Part shown: piece by piece, positions 55,175 through 64,000 of the stretch
How the letters are laid out: each line of letters starts with the position of its first letter
Position numbering within the stretch: position 1 is the stretch's first letter
NCBI RefSeq assembly: GCF_026745355.1
Contig: NC_079209.1
Coordinates: 44,315,823 to 44,379,822 of the forward strand
Length of the DNA stretch: 64,000 bases
From: Beta vulgaris subsp. vulgaris
Lineage: Eukaryota > Streptophyta > Magnoliopsida > Caryophyllales > Amaranthaceae
Direction of reading: 5' to 3'
Notes under the pieces: model-generated
The model's input: the letters and a program-made list of their open reading frames with translations, nothing else
Told to the model about the DNA's origin: nothing
The model's database searches: none
Translations under genes and position numbers: made by a program

Positions 55175-57607
55175 CTACCAATAATCATTACAGGAACATG
55201 TTCCTCCTTTAAAATGATGGAAACGGTTTGTATCTCTTAATATAATATACCGCTTGAAAACTTCCGATATAAATTTCATAGCAGTATGGCAATCCCCACA
55301 TACTCTTATGTTTTTGAAAATTCGGACAGGCAACCCAGGAGGTAAGACAAGAAGTGCAAATGCAACTGCCAGCTTTTCACTGTGATAGACAAGACCAAGT
55401 TCCTTGCCCTTCTCATCTGTGTCATGGAGAGAAAAATTTGTGTCTGGTACATATCCAGCCTTTTTAATTAGCTTAATAATCTCATGAACCTTTGAGTAAA
55501 TCTCGACAATTTGTGGGTGACTTCTATCAGCAGATACAAAGGTGTGCACTTTACCTTCCATCTCAATCCAACTACAACCACGCTCCTTATTGATAGCTTT
55601 TGATCTCATCAATCTTCGAACTTTTGCAGCTTCTATCCATCTGCCAGCTGCAGAGTATATATTAGCAAGCAAAATATAAGGAACAGCATTCTGCGGTTCC
55701 AATTTAAAGAGGTTCTTTGCTGCTCTCTCTGCCAAGTCTGCGTTACTATGTACTCTACATGCAGCAAGTAATGCCTTCCATATGCTCGCATCTGGTGGCA
55801 CTTCCATCTGATTTAGCATTATCTTGACTTCTGCCCAATGCCCAGATCGCCCTAGCAGGTCAATCATGCATCCATAGTGCTGTGGGCCTGGTTTTATACC
55901 ATAGATCTTATCCATGGATTCAAAATAGTATTTACCTTTGTCAACTAGTCCAGCGTGGCTACAAGCAAACAATAAGCCAAGAAATGACACTGAATCAGGT
56001 ATGATCCCACTTCCTAGCATCTTCTCGTGGAACTTTATTGAGTCCATTGCCCGACCGTTCTGTGCATAGCCAACAATAATTGCTGTCCAAGAAATCAGAT
56101 CTCGCATTTGCATTGAATCAAAGACGCAAAATGCTTCTTCTATGCATCCACATTTTCCATACAAAGCAAGAAGGGAATTGTTAAGTAATAAGGATGACAT
56201 AAAGCCTGCTTTGATGAAGGTTGCATGTACCTGCTGCCCTAAATCCAGAACAGTTAGTTCAGCACAGGCACCTAATATGCTAGAGCACAACACTTCATCC
56301 AGATATACCCCTGCCAGTCTCATGACACAGAATAATTTTATTGCTTCTTCATTGCAACCATTACAAGAATAGCTCGAGATGAGGGAAGTCCACGACACAA
56401 TGTCCTTGTCAGACAATTCATTAAAGATTTTACTCGCGCAGTCTAAATTTCCTTGTTTACCATACAAGTCAACTAGAGCATTGCTCACATGATTGTAACA
56501 CGCATATCCAGTTTTGACAGCTAAGCAGTGGATAGACCTTGCAACCTGAACACTAGATTTGGATGCAAAGTTTTTCATAATGATAGGAAGAGTAAACGCG
56601 TCAATATTCATACCTCGAGAATGCATCATCTTAAAGTACGACAATGCTTCTTCTGCAAATCCTTCTCTTACACAGCCAGCTATCATGGAATTCCAAGCAA
56701 TCACATTGTCAACTTCCAAACTTTCAAGAATATAACTTGCCTTATCCAAATTCCCACACTTTGCATACATATCAAGCAAAGAACTTTGAACATATATATT
56801 ATCCCCTAAGCCACACTTAATTAACCAACAATGTACTTGTTGCCCAAATTCCAGAGCCTGAATGGAGGTACAAGCAGTCAAAATGCTAGAAAAAGCGAAC
56901 TGATTGGATTTCATTCCTTCTAAGTGCATGTCTCGGAAGCACTCAATTGCTTTATGCCCATGTCCGTTCTGAGAGTAACCTGTGAGCATGGCAGTCCAAA
57001 AAACATGATTTTTCATGCCAGGAAATGTCTGGAAAACACATTCAGCTTCTAAGATGCAACAGTACTTGGCATACATATCCACAAGGGAAGTAACTACAAA
57101 GATATTAACATCCAACTGAGTTTTTACAGCATAAGAATGGAGCTGTTTACCCTGAAGGAGATACCCCGATTTTGAAAATGATCCAAGAATACTAGCCACA
57201 GTGAACTCTGTGGGTTTGAAGCCACCATATTGCATTTGCCAAAACAACTCGAACGCATTGTTTCCATACCCATGTCGACAATACCCGGATATTAAAGCAT
57301 TCCAAGTGATGGAACTCTTATATGGGGACTCATTAAAGATCTTTCTAGCTTCACTAAACCTACTTGCACTGGCATACCCAGAAATAATAATATTCCAGCT
57401 AAACTCATCCCGTTCAGGCATTGCATCGAATAATTGGCGAGCTTCATCGAGTTCACCGGATTTCGACAGTTTGCTAAGACATTGATTATTCTCTATCTTA
57501 GAACGAGTGACCCTACTAGAAGCAGCTATATTATGAACACTATGAAGCAGTCTCCAATATTTAGCTCGGAAAACTTTCAGAGGATTTGGCTTTGTACTGC
57601 AAAGCAT
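55175..57607 (-). CDS. PPR protein, PLS class with E and DYW domains (At3g61170-like), organellar
   Basis: One uninterrupted frame. The first ATG is at 57607, giving 810 residues; the frame is open to 57673, but that start is TTG. After a basic N-terminus, repeated motifs of 31-36 residues run through most of the protein (for example NALISGYCRHGYGNNAFELF, TAMLTGYSQNGHGHKAIECF, NSMIAGCVREGFAEEALSYF). E motifs follow, then a full DYW domain ending CSCNDYW. The cytidine-deaminase-like zinc site is present: HSE at 742-744, CGDCH with C770, C773, H774, plus C804/C806. Such proteins edit C to U in specific mitochondrial or plastid transcripts. The order and wording match At3g61170 of Arabidopsis from recall. 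It is a single exon, as is usual for PPR genes. The RNA target is not predictable by eye. Confidence 0.93.
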   Translation of the reverse strand: MLCSTKPNPLKVFRAKYWRLLHSVHNIAASSRVTRSKIENNQCLSKLSKSGELDEARQLFDAMPERDEFSWNIIISGYASASRFSEARKIFNESPYKSSITWNALISGYCRHGYGNNAFELFWQMQYGGFKPTEFTVASILGSFSKSGYLLQGKQLHSYAVKTQLDVNIFVVTSLVDMYAKYCCILEAECVFQTFPGMKNHVFWTAMLTGYSQNGHGHKAIECFRDMHLEGMKSNQFAFSSILTACTSIQALEFGQQVHCWLIKCGLGDNIYVQSSLLDMYAKCGNLDKASYILESLEVDNVIAWNSMIAGCVREGFAEEALSYFKMMHSRGMNIDAFTLPIIMKNFASKSSVQVARSIHCLAVKTGYACYNHVSNALVDLYGKQGNLDCASKIFNELSDKDIVSWTSLISSYSCNGCNEEAIKLFCVMRLAGVYLDEVLCSSILGACAELTVLDLGQQVHATFIKAGFMSSLLLNNSLLALYGKCGCIEEAFCVFDSMQMRDLISWTAIIVGYAQNGRAMDSIKFHEKMLGSGIIPDSVSFLGLLFACSHAGLVDKGKYYFESMDKIYGIKPGPQHYGCMIDLLGRSGHWAEVKIMLNQMEVPPDASIWKALLAACRVHSNADLAERAAKNLFKLEPQNAVPYILLANIYSAAGRWIEAAKVRRLMRSKAINKERGCSWIEMEGKVHTFVSADRSHPQIVEIYSKVHEIIKLIKKAGYVPDTNFSLHDTDEKGKELGLVYHSEKLAVAFALLVLPPGLPVRIFKNIRVCGDCHTAMKFISEVFKRYIILRDTNRFHHFKGGTCSCNDYW

Positions 57608-58445
57608 AACCCCATAAACTTTTTCCACCCCCAACAATTTTCTGATACAAATAAATGGATAAAAATAACTCAAATACTATACAACATCAGAAAGACACTG
57701 ACTGAAACATGCAGATAACACCAAATAGTTGATCATCATACTTATAAACAAAACGAAGCAACATAAAACAAGAAAATTCCTCTATAAAACAAAATAACAT
57801 TTGCGAATGTCAGTTATTAGATGTAAGGGTGAAAATCATGTAATGTCCAAATTTGAATGGCAACCAACTAATTAGTAGATAAATCTACAATGTTCGAAAA
57901 TATCAAGAATAGAATATCTACCTTAAATTAAACAAAACCCAAATATTAGAAGAGAAAATCAGGAAACAAGAATGAAGGTGAAATAAATTACCAAGGAAAA
58001 CACAAAGTTATGTGTTTTTAACAGCGGCGGAGGTGGGTCTTTTGCTGCACAAATTTGTAAGTGGTCTCTCAACTCTCAAGACGACACGACCACATAGAAT
58101 TGAACATCATGTTCCTAAAACGCAGAAAATTAAAAACAAAACGCTGATGCAGGAATTGTCGGTAAAAACTACATTACAAAAATATTTACATGGTAGCCTC
58201 CTAATTTCAATTTTCCATTTTAATGGCGTACCAAAAAAAATTTACACCAAGTGAAATCATAATTTAAGCAATTATAGTTAGCTTAATCTACTTAAAACCT
58301 GACTAATCATCCAATTAAAAGTGAATTTACTAACCTGCCTCTTAGTTAATTTGTGCTAGTGTGGAGACATATTGGTTTAAAAATTTTGAAACCTATATTT
58401 TTATAATATGACGTGGAGGGATTTTCAATTAACATAAGTGCTATA
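57608..58445. other. 5' flank of the PPR gene
   Basis: Contains the putative promoter and leader of the PPR gene on the minus strand. The 80-codon plus-strand frame at 58012-58254 shows no domain. Nothing else is recognised. Confidence 0.4.
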
Positions 58446-59369
58446 TACAGCAAAAAAAAAGGCTAAATACAACATCTAATATTATATCTAACTTAACTAT
58501 GGTTAATTATAATTTTGTTTTAATAATTAAAAACAAACGACAAACGCAGGGCTTCTTGTTTTTTCGAAACAGAAGAGTTCTGTTTGCAGGGAATTCACGC
58601 CACTCTTCTAATTTTGTTTGCAGGTGAGAATTAAAGTAATAGCAACCTGCACTTGGAAATCTTAGCGTGAAGCTCACTGCTCACCCCCACTGACAAGCTC
58701 CATAGCTAAAAAAATAAAAGAATTGGATGGCCATCATCTGTTAATCTCTTTGGATGGCCAAACACCAAGAATCAGTAACAAATGATCAAGTAGTATTCTT
58801 GTATTAAGTCCATCGAGAGAATGCGTGAGATTTTTATCTAGTGTCGTTCTTTCTAGATGGGCGTTGTGCCTGTAATTTCAGCTGTCAATTGTAATGTAAA
58901 CTAAATCATATATGTATGTATTTTACCCTTCATATTCAATGAAAGAATCCCAGCCCCATCATTATCATAAAAAAATATGCAGCGAAAAGTTAGAAAAAAA
59001 TATTCATTTATCTTGTTTTTTCTTCTCATCTTTTTAGTTGAGATCAAAATGCACGATATAGATTTGTAAAGAAACTTATCCTTTATACTGGTTACTTATA
59101 TGTTAAATTTCATAATTTAATTTCACAGCTATTAAGCAAAATTGAGAATTTTCAGTTACCACAAACACTTTTACTTTTACCACGTTAATACTCTCTAGTC
59201 GCTGCAACTATGGAGGTCGCTTTAATAAATAATAATACCAACAGTTCGGTGAGTACTCATATTGCTTAAATTTTAAATTATTGTCATATTATTCAAAGTA
59301 TTAGGTCATATTTTATATTTTTCAGACTGCAATTATATGTACTATAATGGGGAATGAGATCCCATATAA

Positions 59370-59433
59370 GGGGGTCATTTGTTATAGATGTCCCCCCTAA
59401 AGAGGGGTCATTTATCATAGATGACCCCCCTTT
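59370..59433. repeat. Two tandem stem-loops with GGGGGTCAT / ATGACCCCC arms
   Basis: GGGGGTCATTTGTTATAGAT plus GTCCCCCC forms one hairpin, and GGGGTCATTTATCATAGATG plus ACCCCCC a second. Arms of the two also pair with each other. A related half (GATAGATGACACCCC) recurs at about 59673. Confidence 0.7.
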
Positions 59434-59717
59434 TATTTGATTCTTTACTTATATTATAAAGGTTTTAGAGTTAATATTGCAACTTATGTATGTTTGACAT
59501 GGTAAATGATATGATAATTTTAATTCACTGGTTACTAACTAAAAAAGGTTAGTAAATAAATAGGAGTCATTTTTAGAAATTACACCTAATAATCTTTGAC
59601 TTATTGATTTTCATACAATATTTGGAGTACAACCGTGTGTTAATCAATTTCAACTTTGTAAAGATCAGTTGCGATAGATGACACCCCTAACAGTATGATC
59701 ATTTTGCTTATTAAATA

Positions 59718-60167
59718 TTGACCGAAGGTGATTTACATGTTCACTCAGCAGACACTAGTCATTATTTTAAAACCGATCAAAGTTTTAAGAATCGTCAAGA
59801 GTTGGAGGAATGGGTGAGAGAAATCGGAAAGGAGTGTAAGATTTGGTTTTATGTGCAGAATTCTTTTAGCAACCGTGTGTATTTGAGATGTGAAAGAGGT
59901 GGTCCTTATAGAAGATTTATATCTTTGAAAGAGAATCGTAATAGGAGGAAAGGAACGGGAACAAAAAAAAATCATTGTCCTTTTCAAGTTGTGGGTGCTC
60001 AAGTAGAGGAAGGTATTTGGAAGGTTTTTGTGAATGAATGGAGGAGCAAACACAACCACAAAGTAGGTAAGTATAATAAGTGGCATACTTGGGTTGCAAA
60101 ATTAACGAGAGAAGAATTTGGAAAAATTGGCACGTATCGTCAATCTGATTTACCATCATATTTATAA
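59718..60167 (+). pseudogene. FAR1/MULE-transposase-type DNA-binding domain ORF, no ATG
   Basis: A frame of 149 codons begins at a TTG directly after an in-frame TAA and contains no in-frame methionine. It reads QSFKNRQELEEWVREIGKEC, YLRCERGGPYRRF, GTKKNHCPFQVVGAQ and WRSKHNHKVG. This is the WRKY-GCM1-like zinc finger of FAR1/FHY3 proteins and plant MULE transposases, with C-C-HxH ligands visible. The transposase core and SWIM finger are missing. It may be an exon needing an upstream start, a relic of an autonomous MULE, or a degraded small FRS-related factor. The adjacent minus-strand frames are shadows. Confidence 0.6.
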
Positions 60168-61333
60168 TTAAAAAGAAGTAAATGTTTCTCAAGTCTTATT
60201 GCACATAATAATATGCTCACAACCATGTAGGACACTGTTCGTTCCATACAAATTATAACACTTCCTTAATGACAACCAATCAATATATGTTTGACAAAGA
60301 AAGAATACCCTGCTTAATAAAATCAACATCTAATTTCACAAATAAAAAATCAACATCTTAATATTTGGGAAAAAAAGTGCGACCACCCAGATGATATTCT
60401 AGTGGGTTCCTTTGATCAATTTATACAAGTAGTGTAGATAACATAAAGAACGAAAACTCAATGTGCTATATACATCAAGTTCAGAGCAAGAAAGCTTAAA
60501 AAAACCAAGAAAAATATGAACTGGGCAAATTTCAAGTTCAGATTACAAGTTCAGAAGACACATACAAGTAGTGTAAAATGTATACAAGTGGTGTAGCATC
60601 ATGTATTATCCTGCCTATGATGGGATTTTGGGAGGTTCTTTTGATTGTTACTTGGCAACCATAAATGTAGAGGCTGTTGTCCCTCTAGGAGCATGAAAAG
60701 ATTACAAAGTGAGACTCGTATAAGAACAAAAATAAAAACTACTGAAAAGTCAGATTGGAAAGAAAACTGACTCTACAGTATAAAACCAAACCTTGCGTTG
60801 GTATAGCCATTGTCATTCATGTTGCCTCTCGTGGTCTCATCCTGATCATTTAGTTTATTGCCGGTGTTCAGGTTATGCCTTTCCAGTGCATTGCTGATGG
60901 TCTTAAGTTGGGAAGGTTTCGCTATAATCTGCTAGTTCAAGTGTATATTATTGTTCGTTGTACTAATTAGTTTCGGTGTTTGTGAAATAGCATTGAAAAT
61001 TTCTTCTCCTTTCATCATTTATGCATTTTAGCAGTGAAATAGCAGTGGAAATTTCTCCAACTTTCAAGTTTCAGAATTCAGAAACATTGGTAAATTGCAA
61101 GTTTCAGAATTCAGAAGTTTGTAGTTGCTGTAAATGCAAATAAATGGTTTCAGTAAACAAACAATAAAACATGCTCTAATTCAGTAGGTAATTCAGCAAA
61201 AATACTCTATTTCAATAGTATAAGTTCTCTTCAAACAAACAATCACCAAAAATCTCAATCAAAGAACATCCAATTCAAGAATCAAATCAAATCTACAAGA
61301 ACTATATAATTAAAGATTATTTCAAGAAAATTA
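60168..61333. other. Non-coding interior of the candidate element
   Basis: AT-rich sequence with repeated phrases (ACAAGTAGTGTA near 60425, 60564 and 60583; CAAGTTTCAGAATTCAGAA near 61065 and 61098). No coding frame is supported. Confidence 0.4.
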
Positions 61334-61600
61334 CCTTAGGTGGTGGATGCTCCCGCCGATGAGCAGTTGCCGACGAAATAAACGACGGTGGTCGACGCGT
61401 CGCACGGGAAGTAAAAGGATGATGGTGGTCGTCGCGTCGCACGAAGAGGAAGGTGGGTCGTCGCGTGGGTCAGCGTGGCACCACTGTCGTCTCGCGAACG
61501 CTGCTGCAGATTCGCAGGTGAGGAGGAGTGGTGGAGATGTCGGTCTTGGCGTGAGGGTGAGGGTGAGGGTGGGTAATTTGTTTTAGGTGGGTTAAATTTT
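61334..61600 (-). pseudogene. GC-rich exon-like stretch with splice donor
   Basis: On the minus strand a GC-rich segment ends at CACCTAAG/GTAATTTT, a plausible donor at about 61334. It contains a repeated GTGCGACGCGTCGACCACC / GTGCGACGCGACGACCACC phrase. Composition differs sharply from the AT-rich surroundings, as for a captured gene start. No protein family is recognised, and the 79-codon plus-strand frame is not convincing. Confidence 0.25.
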
Positions 61601-61661
61601 AGAAAGGGTAGGTTAGTCTTTTAATAGGTTTGATGTATTTAGCTTTTTTTTTCTGTATATA

Positions 61662-62431
61662 AAACTATCCTATATAAATGATAGCCATTTTTGCAATTAA
61701 ATAAAGTAATTATGTTTTTCAATAAATAATAAAAAAAATGAAAATTTTATGTTGTTTTCTGGAAATAGTAGTATAAAATTTGTTATTTTTTTTTTTGAAA
61801 AAGGAAAGAAACAACTAAGGTGGATCTCAAGATTCGGGCCACCCTAAAGTATCCTTGCGCATGATTACTGCAAAAGGGAAGTCAGGAACATTAAACGTGG
61901 TAAGATTAGTCGTTGTATACAATTTGTTATTAATATTGTAGAACGAATGATAAATGGTGTAAATATAATTAATATTGTTATTACAAATGGTTTAAGTTTG
62001 GTCATGGCATAAACAATATTATGTTCCTCCTGGAGTAAAATTGGGTAAAGCTCGTAACACACCGCATCCGAAAAAATAATATAAATTACTTATTTTATTT
62101 AAAATATGTTTTGTTTAGGTATTAGATATTCAGATGTATATCTATAATCTTGTTTTATAAAGAAATATATTTACTAATTTCTCGTTTTATTATACTTGAA
62201 AATCCTTGAATAAATCTTAACACACTTTGAGTTATTCTTAAATGAATCACTTCTCTCTTTTTATGTGAAGGCTTTTTGAGATAAGTGTTCCATTTATTTT
62301 AGAACGGAGTAAGTAGGAAAGTCTCACCGCAAATATAAAAAATGATTGAAAAATATCTGCCCGCCCAGTAAAATCTCGAACATCAATCAACAAGCCTAGT
62401 TTTGGTTCACTCTTCTAGGTTACTATAGTTT
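61662..62431. other. Intergenic, no gene seen
   Basis: AT-rich; a 65-codon minus-strand frame (61865-62062) has no domain. Confidence 0.45.
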
Positions 62432-62578
62432 TGTAACACCTCGATAATTCTCTCTTTTACAAATTACCTTTTCAATATAAAACTCAGAGAATCATCAAAG
62501 CATTATTGTCCGTGTGATAACATATCGGCTTATTCAGAAATTTGCAGCGGAAAACATAAAACTAAAGTTTATGTATCT
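62432..62578 (-). repeat. LTR-like repeat, copy D (inverted fragment)
   Basis: It starts TGTAACACCTCGATAATT and is the reverse complement of the right ends of copies A and B (GTGTGATAACATATCGGCTT, GCAGCGGAAAACATA). It breaks off at about 62578. Confidence 0.65.
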
Positions 62579-62589
62579 CTGCTAGGTAG

Positions 62590-62755
62590 TAGAGTTAGCA
62601 GGGCTAGGATTTTGGTTTGATGCTCACAAGCCCTTCCTAGAAGGTAAGGGGAGCTCTTTCCTTTGTTCTTGTCCCGTGGTGTTTATAGGTTGTACCACTA
62701 CTCCCTTTTTTTGTTATCAATAACAACTTTGAATTGACAAAAAAAAAAAAAAATC
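62590..62755 (+). mobile_element. Possible LINE 3' end with A tail
   Basis: TTTTGGTTTGATGCTCACAA, GTTTATAGGTTGTACCACTA and CAATAACAACTTTGAATTGA lead into a run of 14 A. The layout resembles the 3' untranslated tail of a plant LINE. No coding part is present, and identity is from recall. Confidence 0.4.
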
Positions 62756-63021
62756 AACTATAAAGGCTAGCAGAGTAGGGAGTATGCGCATACGAGTTCG
62801 TCTCATCTCTAGAACATTTCTTACTTATTCTTCCACTATTTCCTTTTACTCTTATTTTTTTTATTCTTTTTGGTATATTCTTGGAGCCTGAGCATGAGTT
62901 CGACTAATCTTCTCAACATTTCTTACCTACTTTTCCACTATTTCCTTTACTTTTTTTTTCAATTCTTCAACAGGTTCATCTACTTCATCAAATCATCACA
63001 TAAATCTTTTTTTTTTTGGTA
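62756..63021. other. Intergenic, no gene seen
   Basis: Contains a partial direct repeat (CATTTCTTACTTATTCTTCCACTATTTCC-type phrase at about 62815 and 62912). A 68-codon frame at 62870-63076 is low complexity. Confidence 0.4.
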
Positions 63022-63266
63022 CTTCCTCCATACCGAATTAAATGCAATAATTTCACTTTTTTACTATTCACTTTGACTAAGACTTGTAATTTATACATAA
63101 TAAAAAATATAGTCAAGTGGGATCTTGTAAGATTCGTCTCATGACGTACTTTCATAAAACGTAATTGTTATAATTTTTAATTATATGTAATTATTTGTGG
63201 TCAAAATAATGTCTCGACATGCGTAAAAGTTGATTATTTGTTGCATTTAATTCGAAAAGGAGGGAG
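63022..63266. mobile_element. Stowaway MITE
   Basis: CTTCCTCCATACCGAATTAA and, inverted, CTCCCTCCTTTTCGAATTAA are flanked by TA. It carries the shared internal module (AAGTGGGATCTTGTAAGATT at about 63114). Confidence 0.8.
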
Positions 63267-63815
63267 TACTTTTTTAGGGTGAGGTATAAAAAATATTAAT
63301 GTAATCTTTGTAATTAAGTAGAACATTATTAACAGCTTGGTTCTATATTGAGTTGTTATATACGATTTTAAATGAGTTTGAGATTTTGATTTTTCAATTT
63401 GCAAGAACATAAATATATAATTGTAATATTATAAAAGTTCTTCGTCATATAAGTTGCAAAAAAATTGATATTAAGGGCCTAATCCTAAGATTAGAAAAAG
63501 GCCTCCAAAATGTTTAAGACGGTCTTGATTGAGGTGAAACCTTGAAGGAGGGGTGGGGGAGAGGAGAAGAGGGAGTTTTTTAGAAATAAAATAAAATTGA
63601 AAATTAATAATTTAAACTAGTAAAAATTGACATGGGGAGGAATTACTTATAATAATAGGTTGTTTACCGATGGAATCTATTAGAAGCAAACATCTAAGTA
63701 AGTTTTGATTATTAGTTAACCAAAGTATAAGTTATTTTAAGCATACTGGTCAAAGATTGACTTATTTTTTACTGTTTTTGGATTCCATTATTTGTTGCTG
63801 CACCTATTGACTATG
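63267..63815. other. Intergenic, no gene seen
   Basis: AT-rich with no supported feature. Confidence 0.45.
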
Positions 63816-64000
63816 GCTATGTTTAGTTCACCTTATTTTTGCTTATTTCAGATCTAATCAGATCAGATCAAATCAAATCAGATCAGAAAAAATAATTTTA
63901 GATCAGATCAGTTCAGATCATGATTATATTTAAAAATCATTATCATTATTAAATATCTTTCATTACATATTAGTAAAAATTATAATAATTGAATATTAAT
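63816..64000. mobile_element. MITE with GCTATGTTTAGTTCACC terminus (copy 3, cut by window end)
   Basis: The left end is identical to copy 1 for 17 bp, followed by ATCAGATC arrays and the start of the shared internal module (CATTACATATTAGTAAAAAT at 63960). The right end is beyond the window. Confidence 0.75.

Larger units (their letters stand above)
58446..61657. mobile_element. Candidate 3.2-kb TIR element enclosing a FAR1-like ORF
   Basis: The left end TACAGCAAAAAAAAAGGCTA and inverted right end TACAGAAAAAAAAAGCTAAA both continue into CTAAATACA. TATA flanks each side (58442-58445, 61658-61661), which is not a 9-bp MULE-type TSD. Inside are a FAR1-type DNA-binding ORF, a pair of strong hairpins and an exon-like GC-rich stretch on the minus strand. 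The ends are short, so the element is a hypothesis. Confidence 0.4.

Noticed and set aside
57608..57673. 22-residue N-terminal extension of the PPR protein
   Set aside because: The frame there starts with TTG; the first ATG is at 57607, so the extension is not counted.
59745..60192. Minus-strand frames of 113 and 91 codons opposite the FAR1-like ORF
   Set aside because: They are shadows of the plus-strand domain, which has clear conserved residues.

Overview
This window is AT-rich nuclear DNA of a flowering plant, almost certainly a eudicot. The signs are intron-containing genes with GT/AG junctions, an organelle-type PPR-DYW gene, plant transposon families (Copia, CACTA, MULE, Helitron, Stowaway) and long (TA)n and (TAA)n tracts. 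I cannot name the species from the sequence. Only three genes look intact. The rest is a transposon landscape in which many insertions can be read from target-site duplications (TSDs), and several elements carry pieces of host genes.

Layout. 1-16.5 kb has no intact gene. It holds MULE-like elements in (TA)n tracts, at least six small Helitrons, a perfect solo LTR (2393-3735), several MITEs and an LTR-like repeat (about 10.4-12.9 kb). 16.6-22.8 kb is a decayed Copia retrotransposon. Its gag is split by a non-autonomous CACTA element (17318-19974), which is itself split by a MULE-type element (18050-19382). 22.97-29.32 kb (minus strand) is a four-exon phosducin-like thioredoxin-fold gene; its 5.4 kb second intron carries a broken LINE and two MITEs.

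29.6-44.3 kb is repeats: MITEs, a second solo LTR inserted into an older repeat, a Pack-MULE carrying an exon of alternative oxidase (37732-38534), and a MULE inside a MULE (41951-44262 containing 42839-44190). 44.41-50.56 kb (plus strand) is a complete ten-exon choline monooxygenase-like Rieske oxygenase gene. Its first intron contains the last two exons of a BIG BROTHER-type RING-H2 ligase embedded in a MITE, and intron 8 contains a hAT-like element. 51.1-52.5 kb is another tandem-repeat MULE. 55.18-57.61 kb (minus strand) is an intronless PPR-DYW gene close to Arabidopsis At3g61170. 58.4-61.7 kb is a 3.2 kb candidate inverted-repeat element holding a FAR1-like DNA-binding-domain ORF. The window ends in MITEs.

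How the parts relate. The three intact genes are unrelated housekeeping or organelle functions: a cytosolic phosducin-like chaperone cofactor, a plastid-type Rieske oxygenase and an organelle RNA editing factor. They do not form a cluster. The most unusual material is a set of MULE-type elements whose terminal inverted repeats are each built from three tandem units of about 28 bp (two sister families, four copies, all with 9-bp TSDs, one of them in homopolymer). Next are gene-fragment captures (alternative oxidase, RING-H2) and MITEs of unrelated termini that share one internal module.
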